From Hemerocallis citrina (taxonomy: Eukaryota; Streptophyta; Magnoliopsida; Asparagales; Asphodelaceae): a stretch of DNA of 64,000 bases. The notes beneath the pieces were generated by a model, which saw only the letters and a list, made by a program, of their open reading frames with translations, ran no database searches and had not been told where the DNA came from. A program made the translations under genes and the position numbers. Shown here in pieces: positions 63,527 to 64,000 of the stretch (the stretch's first letter is position 1; every line of letters starts with the position of its first letter). The stretch spans positions 183,937,947-184,001,946 of the forward strand of contig CM030366.1 in assembly GCA_017893485.1 (NCBI GenBank). The letters are read 5' to 3'.

Positions 63527-64000
63527 CTAGCCATTGTTTTATGTTATCAAACCACTTCAATCGGTTCTCATGCAGTTTTTCTTCAGTCGGAGCAATCTCT
63601 ACTTTCTTTTGTACGCTATCATTATTATCCCATCACTAACAAAATACTACCTAAGAATAATGTGGAGATGTGGAGATTCTAGTTTAACATCTTTTTGAAG
63701 AGTAGGTTAAGATTTTTGCATATGGATCAACTTAAGTATATATTGCAGGTGCCGTACTAGTTAGTGGTATACTTTTTCAGTACTAAATAAGAAGTCGAGA
63801 GTTTAAATTTGTTGATAACGATAAGTAATTGGGCTTTCTCTTTCTCTCTATTCTTCTTCACACACTTAAGAGAACTTTTTTACCAAAGTATTTACTAAAC
63901 TGACCCACTTTTGAAAGTATTTATCAAAATGACTCACTCGCTATCAGATAGCGAGTTTGGTAAAAATACCCTCATTCTTTGAGATAGCGAGTGTAGACTT
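63527..64000. other. Unassigned right-edge sequence with a perfect palindrome
   Basis: No gene or element is recognised. At 63936-63956 ACTCGCTATC and GATAGCGAGT flank a single A, a perfect 10-bp inverted repeat, and GATAGCGAGT recurs at about 63982. 'gtaaaaataccctca' follows. It may be the edge of another element that continues outside the window. Confidence 0.45.

Overview
The window looks like plant nuclear DNA, most likely angiosperm intergenic heterochromatin. Nearly all of it can be assigned to LTR retrotransposons: Ty1/copia of SIRE-like type, and Ty3/gypsy of the Athila and Tat lineages. I recognise no ordinary host gene. The evidence is LTR boundaries, primer-binding sites (PBS), polypurine tracts (PPT), target-site duplications (TSD) and recognisable gag/PR/RT/RH/IN motifs, all read by eye. 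The species cannot be named from this.

Layout. 1-3114: 3' end and 3' LTR of an Athila-type element (A0, + strand). 3771-4760: gag start, PBS and LTR of a Tat element (T2, - strand). 4761-16523 and 15857-22822: an old copia element (C2, - strand) whose 3' LTR is split by a young complete copia, C1 (5879-15851, TSD ATTTC, LTRs differing at 2 of 1435 bases). 22823-50480: a large Tat element, T1 (- strand), inserted in the gag of C2. T1 carries an antisense (+ strand) intron-containing gene flanked by tandem repeats. It is itself interrupted by a decayed Athila element, A1 (26093-36514, TSD ATGAG), and by a 3.5-kb long-LTR unit, X (42140-45655, TSD CCCAG). 50481-52268: gag start and 5' LTR of C2. 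53129-63526: a decayed Tat element, T3 (- strand), interrupted by long-LTR unit A (53836-60962, TSD CCGAC), which is interrupted by related unit B (56884-60632, TSD GCTAC).

Order of events inferred from nesting: C2 first, then the Tat insertion in its gag, then an LTR-LTR unequal exchange that left an LTR-internal-LTR-internal tandem carrying the same Tat junction twice. A1 and X then entered T1. C1 is youngest. T3, then A, then B form a second series.

The most unusual signal is a near-palindromic decamer, CAGTCGACTG, and its variants. It recurs dozens of times, mostly as pairs whose starts lie 20-22 bp apart. It occurs in LTRs, spacers and coding sequence of the copia family, and also in the unrelated Athila element A1. 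In coding regions it is read in different frames (Ser-Arg-Leu in gag, Lys/Gln-Ser-Thr-Asp in pol), so the constraint seems to act on nucleic acid rather than protein. Other notable points are a 74-nt candidate intron at the copia gag/pol junction, present at the same length in C1 and C2; an extra ORF downstream of copia pol; a spliced antisense gene in T1; and nonsense mutations in T1 that fit C-to-T decay at Gln codons.
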